Notes under the pieces: model-generated
Databases searched by the model: none
The model's input: only the letters and a program-made list of their open reading frames with translations
What the model was told of the DNA's origin: nothing
Position numbers and translations under genes: made by a program
Shown: in pieces, positions 11,301 to 20,020 of the stretch
Numbering within the stretch: the stretch's first letter is position 1
Layout: each line of letters opens with the position of its first letter
Source: Finegoldia magna
GTDB lineage: Bacteria > Bacillota > Clostridia > Tissierellales > Peptoniphilaceae
Length of the DNA stretch: 64,000 bases
NCBI RefSeq assembly: GCF_003182075.1
Contig: NZ_QGTH01000010.1
Span: 1 to 64,000, forward strand
Direction: 5' to 3'

Positions 11301-14300
11301 ACAGTCTAGAGGAAAAAGAAGCCTTAAGAGAGGAACTCAACCAGCTAAACTATCAAAAAGAAAAACTAAAAGAAGTTATGCCTAAGGCCTTGGAAGCGGG
11401 GGAAATTTCTGTTCGTTTAGGGGCTACTTGGATAGAGCCTGAAGTTTATGAAGAGTTTATGTTTCATCTTTTAAAGACACCAGGTTACGAAAGATATAAT
11501 ATCCACTTGAGATATACAGAAGTAACGGGAGAATGGAGAGTTGAGGGTAAAAGTTCGGATAAATCCAACGATCTTGCCAATCTAACCTACGGAACAAGTA
11601 GGGCTAATGCCTATCGACTGATAGAAGATACATTAAATCTAAAAGAGACAAAGATCTATGACCGCTTTGAAGAAGATGGGAAAAAGGTATCTGTTCTAAA
11701 CAAGGAAGAAACCATGCTTGCCGGACAGAAGCAGGAAATTATAAAGGAAGAATTTAAGAACTGGATTTTTGAAGAACCTAATAGGCGTAATCGATTGGTT
11801 AATAAATACAATGAACTTTTTAATTCCACAAGACTTAGGGAATACGATGGAAGCAACTTAATCATGGAGGGAATGAATCCTGAAATTGAGTTAAGAGTTC
11901 ATCAGAAGAATGCTATTGCCAGAAGTCTTTACGGAGGTAATACACTACTAGCCCACGAAGTGGGAGCAGGAAAGACCTTTGAAATGATAGGTATTGCCAT
12001 GGAAGGAAAAAGACTAGGGATTCATAATAAGTCTCTATTCGTAGTTCCCAACCATATTACAGAGCAGTTTGGCAGGGAGTTTATGCAACTTTACCCAACG
12101 GCAAATATCCTTGTAGCTACTCAGGAAGATTTTCAACCAGCTAAGAGAAAGAGATTTTGTGCTCGTATAGCGACTGGCGGTTATGACGCCATCATCATTG
12201 GCCATTCCCAATTTGAGAAAATTCCCATGTCTAAGGAAAGACAGGAATATGAAATCCAAAGTCAAATTGATGAAATATTGGACTATATAGAAGAATATAA
12301 AAGGGATCGAGACCAAAGATTTACCGTTAAGCAATTAGAAAAGACCAAGAAAAAATTAGAAACCCGACTTAAGAAATTAAATGATGACTACAAAAAAGAT
12401 AGTGTAGTTACCTTTGAAGAATTAGGTGTTGATAAGCTCTTTGTAGATGAAGCCCATGCTTATAAAAATCTCTATTTATTTTCAAAAATGCAAAATGTAG
12501 CGGGCATATCCAATACCGATGCTAAGAAGTCTTCAGATATGTTGATGAAATGTCGCTATATGGATGAAATCACCGACAATAAGGGGATTGTCTTTGCTAC
12601 AGGAACGCCAGTTAGTAATAGTATGGCCGAACTCTATACCATGCAAAGATATTTGCAATATGACAGGCTCAAAGAAATGGGCTTAAATCATTTCGACTCT
12701 TGGGCATCCACCTTTGGAGAAACTATAACCGCCATAGAACTTGCTCCTGAGGGCAACGGCTACCGAGCAAAAACTCGTTTCGCCAAGTTCTACAACCTTC
12801 CAGAACTTATGAATACGGTAAAGGAATTTGCAGATATTAAGACTTCAGATGTTTTAAATTTACCAGTACCAAAAGCCCACTATGAAACCATTAAGACGGA
12901 GCCAAGCCAAGAACAAAAGCTTATATTGGAAAGCCTTTCTGAAAGGGCTGACAAGGTAAGAAACAAGCAGGTGGATTCAACTGTTGACAATATGTTAAAA
13001 ATAACGGGAGATGGGAAAAAACTAGCCTTAGACCAAAGGCTTATGAATCCATTACTACCAGACGATGAACATTCAAAAGTAAATACCTGTGTGAAAAACA
13101 CCTTTAGCATCTGGGATAAATATAAGGATCAAAGATCAACTCAGCTTATTTTTTGCGATATGTCCACACCAAGGTCTGATGAGTTTAATGTTTATGATGA
13201 TATTAAGAAAAAGCTAATGGATATGGGTGTACCTGAAAGAGAGATAGAATATATACACTCTGCAAAAAACAACAAAGAAAAGGACGCTATTTTTGACAAG
13301 GTAAGAAAGGGAGAAATAAGAGTCCTTCTTGGCTCAACTCAAAAAATGGGTTCAGGAACCAATGCCCAAAACAAGCTTATCGCCATTCATGACCTTGATA
13401 TACCATGGAGACCCGCTGATTTACAGCAAAGAGCGGGAAGAATAGTAAGGCAGGGCAATGAAAATAAAGAAGTGCATATCTTTCGTTATGTTACAGAAAA
13501 TACTTTTGATGCCTATCTATTCCAAACTCTAGAAAATAAACAAAAATATATTTCTCAAATCATGACCAGTAAAACCCCTGTTAGAGTGGCAGAAGATGTA
13601 GATGAGGCAACCCTAAATTACGCTGAAATCAAAGCTCTTGCTACAGGCAATCCTCTAATTAGGGAAAAGATGGATTTAGATAATGAAGTATCTAAGTTAA
13701 AGATTTTGGAATCCAATTTTAAAACCAATAGATACAAGCTTGAAGATAAGGTCTATAAAGACTATCCCAAGGAGATAGAAAAACTAAAAATTCAAATAGA
13801 ACATATTAACAAGGACATCTCAAACACAGAGAAATTAAATGAAGATGAAAATAAGTTTACTTCTATTATGGTAGATGGGGTCAAAGAAAGTGACAAGAAA
13901 CGAGCTGGGGAGTTACTTTTACAGAAAATAAAATCTCTAAAAGTGGGAGAAGACAAGGAAGAAAAGTTAGCGGATTATCGAAACTTTGAGATCTATGGTA
14001 GGTATAATTCCTTCTTTAATTCCTATACAGCGATTGTTAAAGGACAAGGAAAGTATTATGGAGAATTTGGTACGGATACCCTGGGAAATATAACCAGACT
14101 AGACAATATCTTGGATAAGCTTCCTGAAAGACTGGAAGACACAAAGACCAAGCTAGATACTGTTGAAAAGCAACTTGAAACGGCGAAACTTGAAATCCAG
14201 AAAGACTTTCCACAAAAAGATTTGCTCATGGAGAAAAACCTTAGACTCTTGGAAGTTAATAAATTATTAGACCTAGGTCAAAGGGAGGCAGAGGTACAGG

Positions 14301-14923
14301 CAGATCCTTTGCTTGATGAAATAAAGGGAGAAATAATAAACTTTCTTAACAGAGAATATCAAGAGGAAAACACAGTAGAAGATTTTGATAGGCTCTTTCC
14401 TGACATAGAAAATATTGGCCTAGCCTATACGACTACACCAGATGAAAATCATGAAATACAAACAACCCTTGACCTTAAAAACTACAAACTAAATCAATAT
14501 GTAGACAACACATTAATTAACAGCCAAGCCTTTACTTTTGACCCAGAAGATGCCAGTAGCACTAAGGAATTAGCCCAAATAGCTGCCCATATTAGCCTAT
14601 GGGACTTTCAAGAACTTGTTTATGTCGATGAAGAAAACCTAAAAAGTGCATTAGGTCTTGAAATAGATGACGAAGGTAACTTTTATGATCCTCTTTCTAA
14701 GGATATGGACTTAGATGGCGTTGTAGATAGAAACGATGCAGACTTTCGAGATAACACAGTTCTAGAAATTGGTGACATAGAGGAAAGAGATAAGGAAAAA
14801 CATTCTATCTTAGACAAAATTAATGAGTATAAAGAACGAATTGAGCACGGAAATAATAAAAAAGAAAAATCACAAAATTTAGAATCCCAACTCAGAGAGG
14901 AGGGCGTTCATGGAGCCTTGTAA
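5342..14923 (+). CDS. Giant N6-adenine methylase/SNF2 helicase protein of conjugative element (ArdC-like N-terminus)
   Basis: 3193 residues from ATG 5342, chosen because AAGGAGAAAAA precedes it. Order of parts: an ArdC/antirestriction-like N-terminus (about 1-270); a hydrophilic low-complexity stretch (about 275-440); several LPD/YodL-like modules, including two copies of an [27 protein letters not shown] motif; an N6-adenine methylase ([17 protein letters not shown], catalytic NVPFG in place of NPPF); then an SNF2-like helicase with Walker [11 protein letters not shown], box [12 protein letters not shown] and a C-terminal lobe with [16 protein letters not shown]. The C-terminus has a calcium-site-like [17 protein letters not shown]. 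Such proteins are typical of CTn-type ICEs; protecting or remodelling incoming DNA is inferred. The low-complexity part overlaps an out-of-frame TnpV-like gene, suggesting that separate genes became fused. Confidence 0.85.
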   Translation: MARYNFKEVAEILNATRKEIANPSYYTDFLKTLGNNYKYTYAHQLSIYSISPNATACAEYDYWKSIGRSVKRGEKGIPIIDFETGKVKYLFDVLQTVNYQNHIAEVKVWEYKRKDHLKALDYLIDDTVGLNSLNYLSEEEKVSALAETYVKGSYYQILDSLSEESLTSYSKVNLINFLTESVKVATSARMGIGYIPNMENLELIGSLSNKEDMDILLGSISQTNKSLLIDIGRAITREEFIKRNLQNENREQTKGLKERYNTITQNEMDPNKVKNIGGSEDGRDDNHSGQKIPETRGGIHSNIERDTFRERGRDLPTGDGRPTRDDDSQYPNADKARHREAEQLWQGKVKISQGTQGEQLSDYDDGRKTNGPSDGYRESSGRISETGRKKDDGKLGTDLRNEESESGEIFETEKEHGYGTTGDSDEGNRPSIEDERQKREAQASFFNEKNSASQIRFTSPISQEEIDQFLIHGGNIEGGRLPVIAEFSKGKDTESQIEFLKKNYQGGNGLLIDGRELSAYFTDRGMALSEGRKIGDPPDKVLSWEEMATRINELLDRGYFATNVEIDESQSYERNRLSEAVLYMYRDIAEDYEGQYFTFLSALVTGSFPDSMEALSKELEDKDFRNTLVQEYEDFLSAYKQNPQILRFHYHKTEDLLEKLKDLDITRKDYVRLLRDIQNPNAFITQDEIDDVLRGGSGFVQGRERIYNYFIEDHSLKEKADFLKSEYGIGGSSPGISGDRNSNQWHDGKGIRLEKEFAPSIGLNWNEATKRITNLIAKDQYLEAKKEIGIESQNQEQEVETKVKSEEDLPVTDNSLYIEQGFDGSKTYYVDGISLAYMEENGRLVFYDDQIDNEFKEELIRIAHEIQQAYPLDYIEDGIVLEGINDTFYIKDRETINGIEYYLLESQREYEDVPNLIVNKAREIIDDDIINGFDEFREFLGDKGLEQGEETQIDTIAVKVGQYYGLVDREELKDIGLTADGRRVYPEDNLKGQVYPLYKGETFEDSQKIDALFDRLVVKMKDTNLMDLNDLFYIENQGLREIETDTVTKEIEGIDFYISSFGQQFPDYSNDIYVSNKNLEINGAYQSIAYINKDNEVNYRFELTGDIKEAIEGIRDKKEIISRLIQKEIEDHQVYSFDPQGEIFTLDHVDVEENLLNPPKSLPQEEQKGAYTEDLALDMKELKLKQVLKWKDYIISENTAISYDSYKEILDNLPYLLDDDHRQVLLQGYLNEQVEKAKEMEGDLEPIYKIGMEVSYDGKEYTIADIKKYEDYNTMTLKDNEEYLGGFIKNNVILPYGREKDLKLKILKEPEKEISQLDFKDLIGPGGQEVQAKSFDSAERIKSVEKEETREEKPDKNRDSESIEEVTDTKNYKILSSEDEIPLPPSKRLENNIKAIGLLKTLEKEDRIPSDEEKDILAGYIGWGGLADVFDEEKEGQWLEARNFLKENLTEKEYEDARASTLTAFYTPNFVIESIYSTLSKMGFKEGNILEPSLGTGRFIGNLPESMEKSKIYGTELDPISGNIAKILYPKANIEIKGFEETNYSNNLFDLALGNVPFGEYKINDRDYEKNNFFIHDYFFAKTLDKVRDGGIIAFITSSGTMDKKNEDVRRYISERAEFLGAIRLSNTTFKGEAGTEVTSDIIFLKKRDRLLKIDEDWQSLETDNQGLTYNKYFVEHPEMIMGKMEEVSGPFGKTLSCIDTEDNLKEKLKEAILNIEGTYEEMEREEVFQEAKTLPADDRVKNFSYTLIDDKVYFREQSLMFEKNLSEKDKNKVKAYITVNDALRELIDRQKYDFTDEEIKKSQAKLNRVYDEFNKDYGRLNSRENSRLFREDSNYSLLSSIENLDKEGNFIGKSDIFTKRTIKKQQVIDHVDNSQDALILSVSNMGNINFPYMGDLTGKDRKTLINDLRGEIFLNLDSYNPKDLDPFKTALEDDDFARAYVTADEYLSGNIRKKIDVLNSYIENIEKELSQEERNKVAISSDYTIYSLEEKEALREELNQLNYQKEKLKEVMPKALEAGEISVRLGATWIEPEVYEEFMFHLLKTPGYERYNIHLRYTEVTGEWRVEGKSSDKSNDLANLTYGTSRANAYRLIEDTLNLKETKIYDRFEEDGKKVSVLNKEETMLAGQKQEIIKEEFKNWIFEEPNRRNRLVNKYNELFNSTRLREYDGSNLIMEGMNPEIELRVHQKNAIARSLYGGNTLLAHEVGAGKTFEMIGIAMEGKRLGIHNKSLFVVPNHITEQFGREFMQLYPTANILVATQEDFQPAKRKRFCARIATGGYDAIIIGHSQFEKIPMSKERQEYEIQSQIDEILDYIEEYKRDRDQRFTVKQLEKTKKKLETRLKKLNDDYKKDSVVTFEELGVDKLFVDEAHAYKNLYLFSKMQNVAGISNTDAKKSSDMLMKCRYMDEITDNKGIVFATGTPVSNSMAELYTMQRYLQYDRLKEMGLNHFDSWASTFGETITAIELAPEGNGYRAKTRFAKFYNLPELMNTVKEFADIKTSDVLNLPVPKAHYETIKTEPSQEQKLILESLSERADKVRNKQVDSTVDNMLKITGDGKKLALDQRLMNPLLPDDEHSKVNTCVKNTFSIWDKYKDQRSTQLIFCDMSTPRSDEFNVYDDIKKKLMDMGVPEREIEYIHSAKNNKEKDAIFDKVRKGEIRVLLGSTQKMGSGTNAQNKLIAIHDLDIPWRPADLQQRAGRIVRQGNENKEVHIFRYVTENTFDAYLFQTLENKQKYISQIMTSKTPVRVAEDVDEATLNYAEIKALATGNPLIREKMDLDNEVSKLKILESNFKTNRYKLEDKVYKDYPKEIEKLKIQIEHINKDISNTEKLNEDENKFTSIMVDGVKESDKKRAGELLLQKIKSLKVGEDKEEKLADYRNFEIYGRYNSFFNSYTAIVKGQGKYYGEFGTDTLGNITRLDNILDKLPERLEDTKTKLDTVEKQLETAKLEIQKDFPQKDLLMEKNLRLLEVNKLLDLGQREAEVQADPLLDEIKGEIINFLNREYQEENTVEDFDRLFPDIENIGLAYTTTPDENHEIQTTLDLKNYKLNQYVDNTLINSQAFTFDPEDASSTKELAQIAAHISLWDFQELVYVDEENLKSALGLEIDDEGNFYDPLSKDMDLDGVVDRNDADFRDNTVLEIGDIEERDKEKHSILDKINEYKERIEHGNNKKEKSQNLESQLREEGVHGAL
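6183..6638 (+). CDS. TnpV-like transposon protein, overprinted inside the helicase gene
   Basis: 151 residues in a different frame from the giant helicase gene. ATG 6183 has a perfect AGGAGG (6169-6174) at 8 bp spacing. The product looks like a real family member: an EGGTY-like N-terminal motif, then [20 protein letters not shown], then [20 protein letters not shown], and an end of the form [16 protein letters not shown]...EIVLV. This is the TnpV (PF14198) pattern of a conserved G-R-x-R-x2-FLKEH block followed by LNxHLxxID. In the same bases the giant protein is low-complexity and charged ([16 protein letters not shown] onward), which suggests the TnpV frame is the older one. TnpV has no firmly established function. 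The assignment is from memory of the family and was not searched. Confidence 0.7.
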   Translation: MAEMITIAGKKYQKQGEEYIPTLKETPFEKEGGTYRLEMVDQHEMMIPNIQMPIKLDIGKLNSFGRARLKFLKEHKENSYQIMMMEERLMDHLMDIENQVEEFLRQEERKMMESWGLTLEMKSQNLEKYLKLKKNMDMELQEIAMKEIVLV

Positions 14924-15019
14924 AGAAGATGTAGGAATTAATAAAGGAGAAAAAAATTTCAAAAATTCAAACAAGAAATTAAAAAATTAGATAGGAGCAA
15001 TAAGAAGGTTTTTAAAGAT

Positions 15020-15166
15020 ATGGACCTTAAGCTAGTAATAGCTAAGGTTCTAAATGAAGAGAGTTTTAAAATAATACAGGATATTTGGATTGAATTAGAA
15101 AATAAAAACCTTATTCATGAAATTTGCAAGGATATAGAAATAAGGATTAATGAAATCAACCAGTAA
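15020..15166 (+). CDS. Small ORF of unknown function between helicase and SSB genes
   Basis: 48 residues from ATG 15020. The frame is open back to about 14945 with protein-like content (KFQKFKQEIKKLDRSNKKVF), and a good AAAGGAG (14944-14950) lies at the start of that open stretch, but no start codon follows it in frame. Either the start codon was lost by mutation or translation begins at the weaker ATG 15020. The visible part is amphipathic and acidic-basic mixed. No family is recognised. It sits 23 bp before the SSB gene, in the same direction. Confidence 0.35.
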   Translation: MDLKLVIAKVLNEESFKIIQDIWIELENKNLIHEICKDIEIRINEINQ

Positions 15167-15189
15167 AGAAATCAAAAGAGGAGGAAATA

Positions 15190-16110
15190 ATGAACTTACA
15201 GAAAGGCGATACGATAAGGACCAGTTTATCTGATAACACTATTGTTTTAGATATTGAAGACAATCGAGCCACACTATTTACAGGCAATCAGTTTGTAGTG
15301 GTAGGAGGTATAGACTTTAATGAAAAGAAAGGTATCTTTGAATGGCAGGGAGGAAGATATGCCGATTCAATAGATAAAGTACCTTTAGTCAAGATTGACG
15401 ACTTTAGAAAAATGAAAGACTTGCTTTCTGATTTAATGGACAATAGCTATGAGAATTTTGTAAAGGCCATGGTTTCAATTGAAAGCGGGATTGAAAACAA
15501 AGAAGTCCTACAAAACGCTTATGACAATTATATGAACGATGACATTATGGGATTAATTGACGATAATTTTGCAAAATATCTTGATGATTATTCACTAGAA
15601 AGTGAGCAAAGTCAAGAGATAGAAAAAGAAGAAAGGGTTAGTAGTCCTATAAACAAAGAGGATAATAAAGATTCAAAGGAGAAAGAGAATATGCCAGATG
15701 GAAAAAAAGAAAAAGAAAACCAAAGTATTACAGGGAATTTGACAGCTGACCCCAAAATTTCAGAACATACTAGTAAAGATGGGAGGGACTTTAAAGTGGC
15801 CTCCTTTTCTATAGCCAGTAATGACAAAGATGGGAATGTAAAATATACTAACTGCTATGCTTATGATAATAAAATTGAAAAAGTTGAAAATCTTAAGAAG
15901 GGAGACTTTGTTTCTCTTTTAGGAAAGATGCAAGCGTCACAATCTAAAGAAGGAAAAAGCTATGAAAACTTTAAAGTTTATGGAGTGAAAATTTTAAAAG
16001 AAAAGAAGAAAGAATCGGTGATTGGAAATATGAATAAATTTAAAGAAAAATCCAAGGTAAATAATAAAGACAGGGAAAGAAAAAATAAGGTAAAAGAAAA
16101 TGAAATCTGA
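15190..16110 (+). CDS. Single-stranded DNA-binding protein with an ICE-specific N-terminal domain
   Basis: 306 residues. Residues 1-140 are an ICE-type N-terminal domain of unknown fold (MNLQKGDTIRTSLSDNTIVL, WQGGRYADSIDK) of the kind found in 'DUF'-plus-SSB proteins of these elements. Residues about 175-275 are an OB-fold with SSB features: SITGNLTADPKISEHTSKDG, then RDFKVASFSIASND, and a GDFVSLLGKMQ strand. The tail is strongly basic and lacks the acidic C-terminus of chromosomal SSB, so interaction with host replication proteins may differ. A GAGGAGG ribosome site precedes ATG. Role inferred: coating single-stranded DNA during conjugation or element replication. Confidence 0.75.
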   Translation: MNLQKGDTIRTSLSDNTIVLDIEDNRATLFTGNQFVVVGGIDFNEKKGIFEWQGGRYADSIDKVPLVKIDDFRKMKDLLSDLMDNSYENFVKAMVSIESGIENKEVLQNAYDNYMNDDIMGLIDDNFAKYLDDYSLESEQSQEIEKEERVSSPINKEDNKDSKEKENMPDGKKEKENQSITGNLTADPKISEHTSKDGRDFKVASFSIASNDKDGNVKYTNCYAYDNKIEKVENLKKGDFVSLLGKMQASQSKEGKSYENFKVYGVKILKEKKKESVIGNMNKFKEKSKVNNKDRERKNKVKENEI

Positions 16111-16204
16111 TAAAATATATCTTAAGGCTCAGATATATAATCATAATAATTGAAATAAAACTATAATATCATGTATATTTGAATTTTGAGAGGAGGGGTT
16201 CTCA

Positions 16205-16576
16205 ATAGTACACAGGGAATTTGCAGAAGAAAATTATCTAGAGGCAATTTACATTTTATATAAAAATCATAGAGAAGTTAGAAGCATTGATATTGCAAAC
16301 TATCTAGAGGTTGCCAGATCAACTGTTCATAAGATGTTAAGAAAGCTGGTAGACAAGGGCTATATCCTTTATGAAGAAGATAAAATAGTACGATTTACAG
16401 AAGAAGGAGAAAAGATAGCTAAGAGCATATACGAAAGGCATCTTTATTTGAAAAAACTGTTAATTGAAATTGGCATCGAGCAAAAACGAGCGGAGGAAGA
16501 AGCGTGTCAAATCGAGCATATAATCTCTGAAGATAGCTTTCAAAAAATTAAAAAATATTTTGGCAACAAAATTTAA
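16205..16576 (+). CDS. DtxR/MntR-family metal-dependent transcriptional regulator (non-standard start)
   Basis: About 123 residues. It has the DtxR/MntR winged-helix start (REFAEENYLEAIYILYKNHR), recognition helices (SIDIANYLEVARSTVHKMLR, KLVDKGYILYEEDKIVRFTE) and a dimerisation/metal region with ERHLYLKKLLIEIG and an EEEACQIEHIISED segment, where the conserved E-x2-C-x2-E-H metal ligands of MntR/DtxR appear. The family represses metal uptake or siderophore genes when Fe2+ or Mn2+ is bound. The first in-frame ATG (16334) would remove the DNA-binding helices. The best-placed start is ATA 16205, 8 bp after AGGAGG (16191-16196); a stop lies in frame at 16187. The regulator stands directly before the siderophore-like operon, as EqbA does in the equibactin locus of Streptococcus equi. 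Confidence 0.75.
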   Translation: MVHREFAEENYLEAIYILYKNHREVRSIDIANYLEVARSTVHKMLRKLVDKGYILYEEDKIVRFTEEGEKIAKSIYERHLYLKKLLIEIGIEQKRAEEEACQIEHIISEDSFQKIKKYFGNKI

Positions 16577-16587
16577 GGACTTTAAAC

Positions 16588-16630
16588 CAAGGCACATGTG
16601 AGGAAATCTTCACGTGTGCCTTGTTTTTTT
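16588..16630 (+). terminator. Rho-independent terminator after the DtxR-like gene
   Basis: CAAGGCACATGTGA (16588-16601) pairs with TCACGTGTGCCTTG (16610-16623) with one G-T pair, followed by seven T. It separates the regulator from the biosynthetic operon, so the operon needs its own promoter. Confidence 0.88.
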
Positions 16631-16766
16631 ATTGAAAGAAAATAAAAAATATAAAAAATTAATAAAAGCATAAAAAAGCGAAAGCTATTGATGCAAGTTA
16701 CTGTATGCAAACCTACTCATAACTACTACACATAATGAAAGTAGAAAAAGCCTCTGTACCTAATCA

Positions 16767-16791
16767 AAAGATTATTTATCAAATAATCTTT
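16767..16791. promoter_or_regulatory. Perfect 11-bp inverted repeat upstream of the operon promoter
   Basis: AAAGATTATTT (16767-16777) and AAATAATCTTT (16781-16791) are exact inverted copies with a 3-bp spacer. It lies about 110 bp upstream of the -10 of the biosynthetic promoter in a 400-bp gene-free region. No T-tract terminator pattern follows on the plus strand. A protein-binding site is possible but not shown. Confidence 0.45.
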
Positions 16792-16873
16792 CAATATAAA
16801 TCTGAAATATTAGATATTCTACTTGTAAATTTTAGAAAATGAAAAAGTTTTAGTGAGAGTACAACAAAACAAA

Positions 16874-16906
16874 GTATTGATATTAAGTATCAATACATGG
16901 TATAAT
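16874..16906 (+). promoter_or_regulatory. Promoter of the metallophore operon with a palindromic operator over -35 and spacer
   Basis: A -35 TTGATA (16877-16882) and a perfect -10 TATAAT (16901-16906) are 18 bp apart. A perfect 9-bp inverted repeat, GTATTGATA (16874-16882) and TATCAATAC (16888-16896) with a TTAAG centre, covers the -35 and half of the spacer. A dimeric repressor bound there would block RNA polymerase. The adjacent DtxR-like regulator is the obvious candidate; the site is unlike the textbook DtxR box, so this link is inferred. The first gene begins at 16988, giving a leader of about 75 nt. Confidence 0.75.
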
Positions 16907-16987
16907 ATGATTGAGTTAGACACAGCTAACACAAAACAAACAAAAACTCCTTTTAACAGAGAGTTAATTTTTGCAAAGAGGTGTGAT

Positions 16988-17743
16988 ATGTCAAAGTGGT
17001 TTGAATGCATTAATAAAGATACATATAAGGAGAACAAAAAAGCTAATCTTTTTATCTTTCCTTTTGCTGGAGGTGGTGTCTCTGTCTTTAGAAAATGGGG
17101 AGATCAATTTAACAATATAGGAGTTTATGTTGCTCAATACCCTGGGAGAGAATCTAGATTCGGAGAAAGAGCAATAGACAACATAGATGAGTTAGTGTAC
17201 GAGCTATTTTACAGTTTAAGAGAAAACCTGGATACCCAAACACCATACTATCTATTTGGTCATAGCATGGGTACAAAGATTGTTTATGAACTGACATTAA
17301 GGATAAAAGAAAGCGACTTACCCAACCCCAAAGGAATAATTATATCTGCTGGTCGTGCGCCTTGTTACAAGGAACCAAACCCTATATATCACCTTGATGA
17401 TGAAGGATTTATAGAAGGATTAAGAAGATATGACGGAACACCAGATGAAATTTTAGATAACAAAGATCTAATTAGCATATTTCTTCCGACTCTAAGAGCA
17501 GATTTTATTATAGATGAGGATTATCAAGATAAAAAATATGAAAAAGTTGATAGCAACATCCTTGGTTTGATGGGGGACATTGACGAAGAAATGAAGTTGG
17601 ATGAGTTATTGAAATGGTCGGAATATACAACTAAAAGCTTTTCGTATAAATATATTCCAGGTAAGCATATGTTTGTTAATACTTCCGAGAATAACGTAAT
17701 AGAAGCTATAAAAGAATTTGTTGGCTTAGATGAAAGTTTATAA
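16988..17743 (+). CDS. Type II thioesterase (YbtT/GrsT-like) of the NRPS cluster
   Basis: 251 residues from ATG 16988, which has AGAGGTG before it; the open frame extends upstream over the promoter, so the longer start is rejected. It is an alpha/beta hydrolase with the early LFIFPFAGGGVSVFRKW oxyanion motif, the nucleophile elbow GHSMG (Ser93), an R-A-D-F region (LRADFIIDEDY) and a late GKHMFV histidine. Type II thioesterases remove wrong or acetyl groups from carrier proteins. It is the first gene of the operon, as in yersiniabactin and equibactin-type loci. The next gene overlaps it by 14 bp. Confidence 0.88.
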   Translation: MSKWFECINKDTYKENKKANLFIFPFAGGGVSVFRKWGDQFNNIGVYVAQYPGRESRFGERAIDNIDELVYELFYSLRENLDTQTPYYLFGHSMGTKIVYELTLRIKESDLPNPKGIIISAGRAPCYKEPNPIYHLDDEGFIEGLRRYDGTPDEILDNKDLISIFLPTLRADFIIDEDYQDKKYEKVDSNILGLMGDIDEEMKLDELLKWSEYTTKSFSYKYIPGKHMFVNTSENNVIEAIKEFVGLDESL

Positions 17744-18425
17744 GATTGAACTTTTAACGAAAGATGACTTTTATAAGTTTGAAAAATTAGATGAAAGATT
17801 CTATTTTTATGACGTCATGTTAGTTGTGGCTAACATGAATGAAATTAAAATTAGAGATCTTGAGAGATGGCTAAGTAAGAGCGAAATAAAAAGATCGAAA
17901 TCTTACGTATCTGAAATTGCAAAGATAAATTTTGTGATATCCAGAGTCATTGTAAACATCGTCTTTAAAGAAATTCTTAAAACCGACATTGAAAATCTTA
18001 ACTTTCAAAGAGACAGTAACAACAAGCCTTTCATAGAAAATCCGCAAGGGATTAAATTTAATATATCTCATACAGATGGATGTGTGATAGCGGGATTTTC
18101 AAAAAGAGAAATAGGTGTAGATGTAGAAAAAATCAATAAAAGATTTAGCTTTCAAGATATTTTAAAAGAGTGTTTTGTGGAAAAAGAAATAAATCTAATT
18201 AGAAATAAACATACACTGTTTTTTAAGTATTGGACTGCAAAAGAAGCATACTTGAAATGGGAAGGCAGCGGTCTATTAAGAAATCCAAAAGAAATAGAAA
18301 TACTTTATGTGGATGAGAGTTTGATAAAAATCAGAGATAAAAACATGAAAAAAGCAAAGACATTAAAACCTATTAAATTATCTAAAAATTATGTAGGTGC
18401 ACTTTGCATATCGGAGGAAATATGA
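17730..18425 (+). CDS. 4'-phosphopantetheinyl transferase (Sfp type)
   Basis: 231 residues. The Sfp-type motifs are present: KFNISHTDGCVIAGF, then the Mg-binding IGVDVEKI and the W-x-K-E-A motif as FKYWTAKEAYLKWEGSGL. The enzyme transfers phosphopantetheine from CoA to the serine of carrier domains. Having it within the operon makes the cargo independent of the host's NRPS-activating enzyme, which suits a mobile element. It overlaps the thioesterase gene by 14 bp and the adenylating enzyme gene by 4 bp (ATGA). Confidence 0.9.
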   Translation: MKVYKIELLTKDDFYKFEKLDERFYFYDVMLVVANMNEIKIRDLERWLSKSEIKRSKSYVSEIAKINFVISRVIVNIVFKEILKTDIENLNFQRDSNNKPFIENPQGIKFNISHTDGCVIAGFSKREIGVDVEKINKRFSFQDILKECFVEKEINLIRNKHTLFFKYWTAKEAYLKWEGSGLLRNPKEIEILYVDESLIKIRDKNMKKAKTLKPIKLSKNYVGALCISEEI

Positions 18426-20008
18426 ATATAGAGTTAAAAGAAAAATTAGAAAAATTCTATGATGAAAATGTTTGGGAGCATAGGACACTGGGCGAATTTA
18501 TAAGTGACTGTGCAAAAAAATATGGAGATAAAATAGCTGTTATAGATGATGGAAAGAAATATTCATACAAAGATCTGGAGGCAGATTCCATTAAATATGC
18601 AAACGGACTTTTGAAGGCGGGCTTTAAGCCTGGAGATAAAATCGTTTTGCAACTTCCTAATTGTTATGAATTTATAGTGATAGCTTTTGCTATGTTCAAA
18701 GTTGGAATTATTCCTGCGTTAAGTTTACCGGCTCATAGAGAAAATGAAATGAAGGGAATTATTGAAAAATCAGAGGCGAAAGCTTACATATCGAAGGATA
18801 AGTATTTAGGGTTTTCTTATGCGGACATGATTCGTGACATAAAAAGAGAATTACATCATAGCATTGAGGTTTATATTCTTGGTGATAGTCAAGAGTATAA
18901 AAATTTTTCAGATCTTGTTGATAATGATTATAATTACAAATTGCCTGAAGTAGATTATAAAAACATTGGTCTACTACTATTATCTGGTGGCACAACAGGA
19001 ATTCCGAAGTTAATTCCAAGAAGACATTGCGATTATATTTATGTTGCAAAACGCACGGCGCTAAAATGCAAGATGGATGAACAAAGCATTTATTTAGCAG
19101 CTCTTCCTATAGCTCATAACTTTCCTTTATGCTGTCCTGGTATTTTAGGAACATTTTCAGTGGGCGGAAAGGTTGTTTTATGTAGAGTAACAAGTCCAGA
19201 TGAGATTCTCCCCCTCATAGAAGAAGAAAAAGTGACCATAACAGGCTTAGTGCCTGCTGTAGCGAATATTTGTCTGGAATTTTTAAAAGATGGTGATTAC
19301 GATATATCCTCATTAGAAATCTTACAAATAGGCGGATCGGTATTGGAAGCCTCACTTGCAGAAAAAATTGAAAAAGAATTTAAGGCAAAATTGCAACAGA
19401 TTTTTGGCATTGCTGAAGGGTTGATATTGGTCACAGACATACAAGACAATTACGATATTAGAATGCATACCCAAGGCAAACCAATAAGTAAATACGACGA
19501 CATAAGAATTGTTGAAGAAAATGGCGATGATGCACTAAATGAAGACTTTGGCGAACTTATTGTACGAGGACCATACACGATTTATGGATATTATAATTTA
19601 CCTGAAATCAACAAGAATTGCATGACGGCAGATTGCTATTTCAGAACAGGGGATAAGGCTAGAAGGCTTAAAGATGGGAATTATCAAATAGTCGGTAGAA
19701 TTAAAGAAACAATAAACAGAGCTGGCGAGAAGATAACACCGCTAGAGCTTGAAGATATTCTCCTTACTCATAAAGACATAGATGGCGTCCAAGTAGTGGG
19801 AATTCCTGATGAACTTTTAGGAGAAGCCATAGCAGTTTTTGTCTTAAAGACGAATGAAAAAGAATTAAAACTTGATGAAATCAGACACTTTTTATCTGAC
19901 AAAAACTTAGCAGAATTTAAATTGCCGGACAGTGTCAGGTATATTGATGATTGGCCATTAACAGCCTTAGGTAAAATAGACAGAAATAAGTTAAGAGAAA
20001 TGATATGA
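18422..20008 (+). CDS. Aryl acid-AMP ligase (salicylate or 2,3-dihydroxybenzoate; YbtE/DhbE/EntE-like)
   Basis: 528 residues from ATG 18422 (GGAGGAAAT before it). Adenylate-forming motifs are complete: LLLLSGGTTGIPKLIPR, FGIAEGL, YFRTGDKARR, RAGEKITPLELE and the catalytic lysine in LGKIDRNKL. The aryl-binding loop reads AHNFPLCCPG. From memory of DhbE studies, the second cysteine sits where 2,3-DHB enzymes have serine and salicylate enzymes have cysteine, and GLI stands where DHB enzymes have GLV. This favours salicylate, but it is a two-residue argument. The product would be passed to the N-terminal carrier of the next protein. Same operon position as ybtE or the corresponding equibactin gene. 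Confidence 0.88.
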   Translation: MNIELKEKLEKFYDENVWEHRTLGEFISDCAKKYGDKIAVIDDGKKYSYKDLEADSIKYANGLLKAGFKPGDKIVLQLPNCYEFIVIAFAMFKVGIIPALSLPAHRENEMKGIIEKSEAKAYISKDKYLGFSYADMIRDIKRELHHSIEVYILGDSQEYKNFSDLVDNDYNYKLPEVDYKNIGLLLLSGGTTGIPKLIPRRHCDYIYVAKRTALKCKMDEQSIYLAALPIAHNFPLCCPGILGTFSVGGKVVLCRVTSPDEILPLIEEEKVTITGLVPAVANICLEFLKDGDYDISSLEILQIGGSVLEASLAEKIEKEFKAKLQQIFGIAEGLILVTDIQDNYDIRMHTQGKPISKYDDIRIVEENGDDALNEDFGELIVRGPYTIYGYYNLPEINKNCMTADCYFRTGDKARRLKDGNYQIVGRIKETINRAGEKITPLELEDILLTHKDIDGVQVVGIPDELLGEAIAVFVLKTNEKELKLDEIRHFLSDKNLAEFKLPDSVRYIDDWPLTALGKIDRNKLREMI

Positions 20009-20020
20009 GAGGAGTTTGAA

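Noticed and set aside
16853-16987. Longer N-terminus for the type II thioesterase
   Set aside because: The extra 45 codons overlap the promoter and operator, have no ribosome site and do not resemble the family; ATG 16988 has AGAGGTG.
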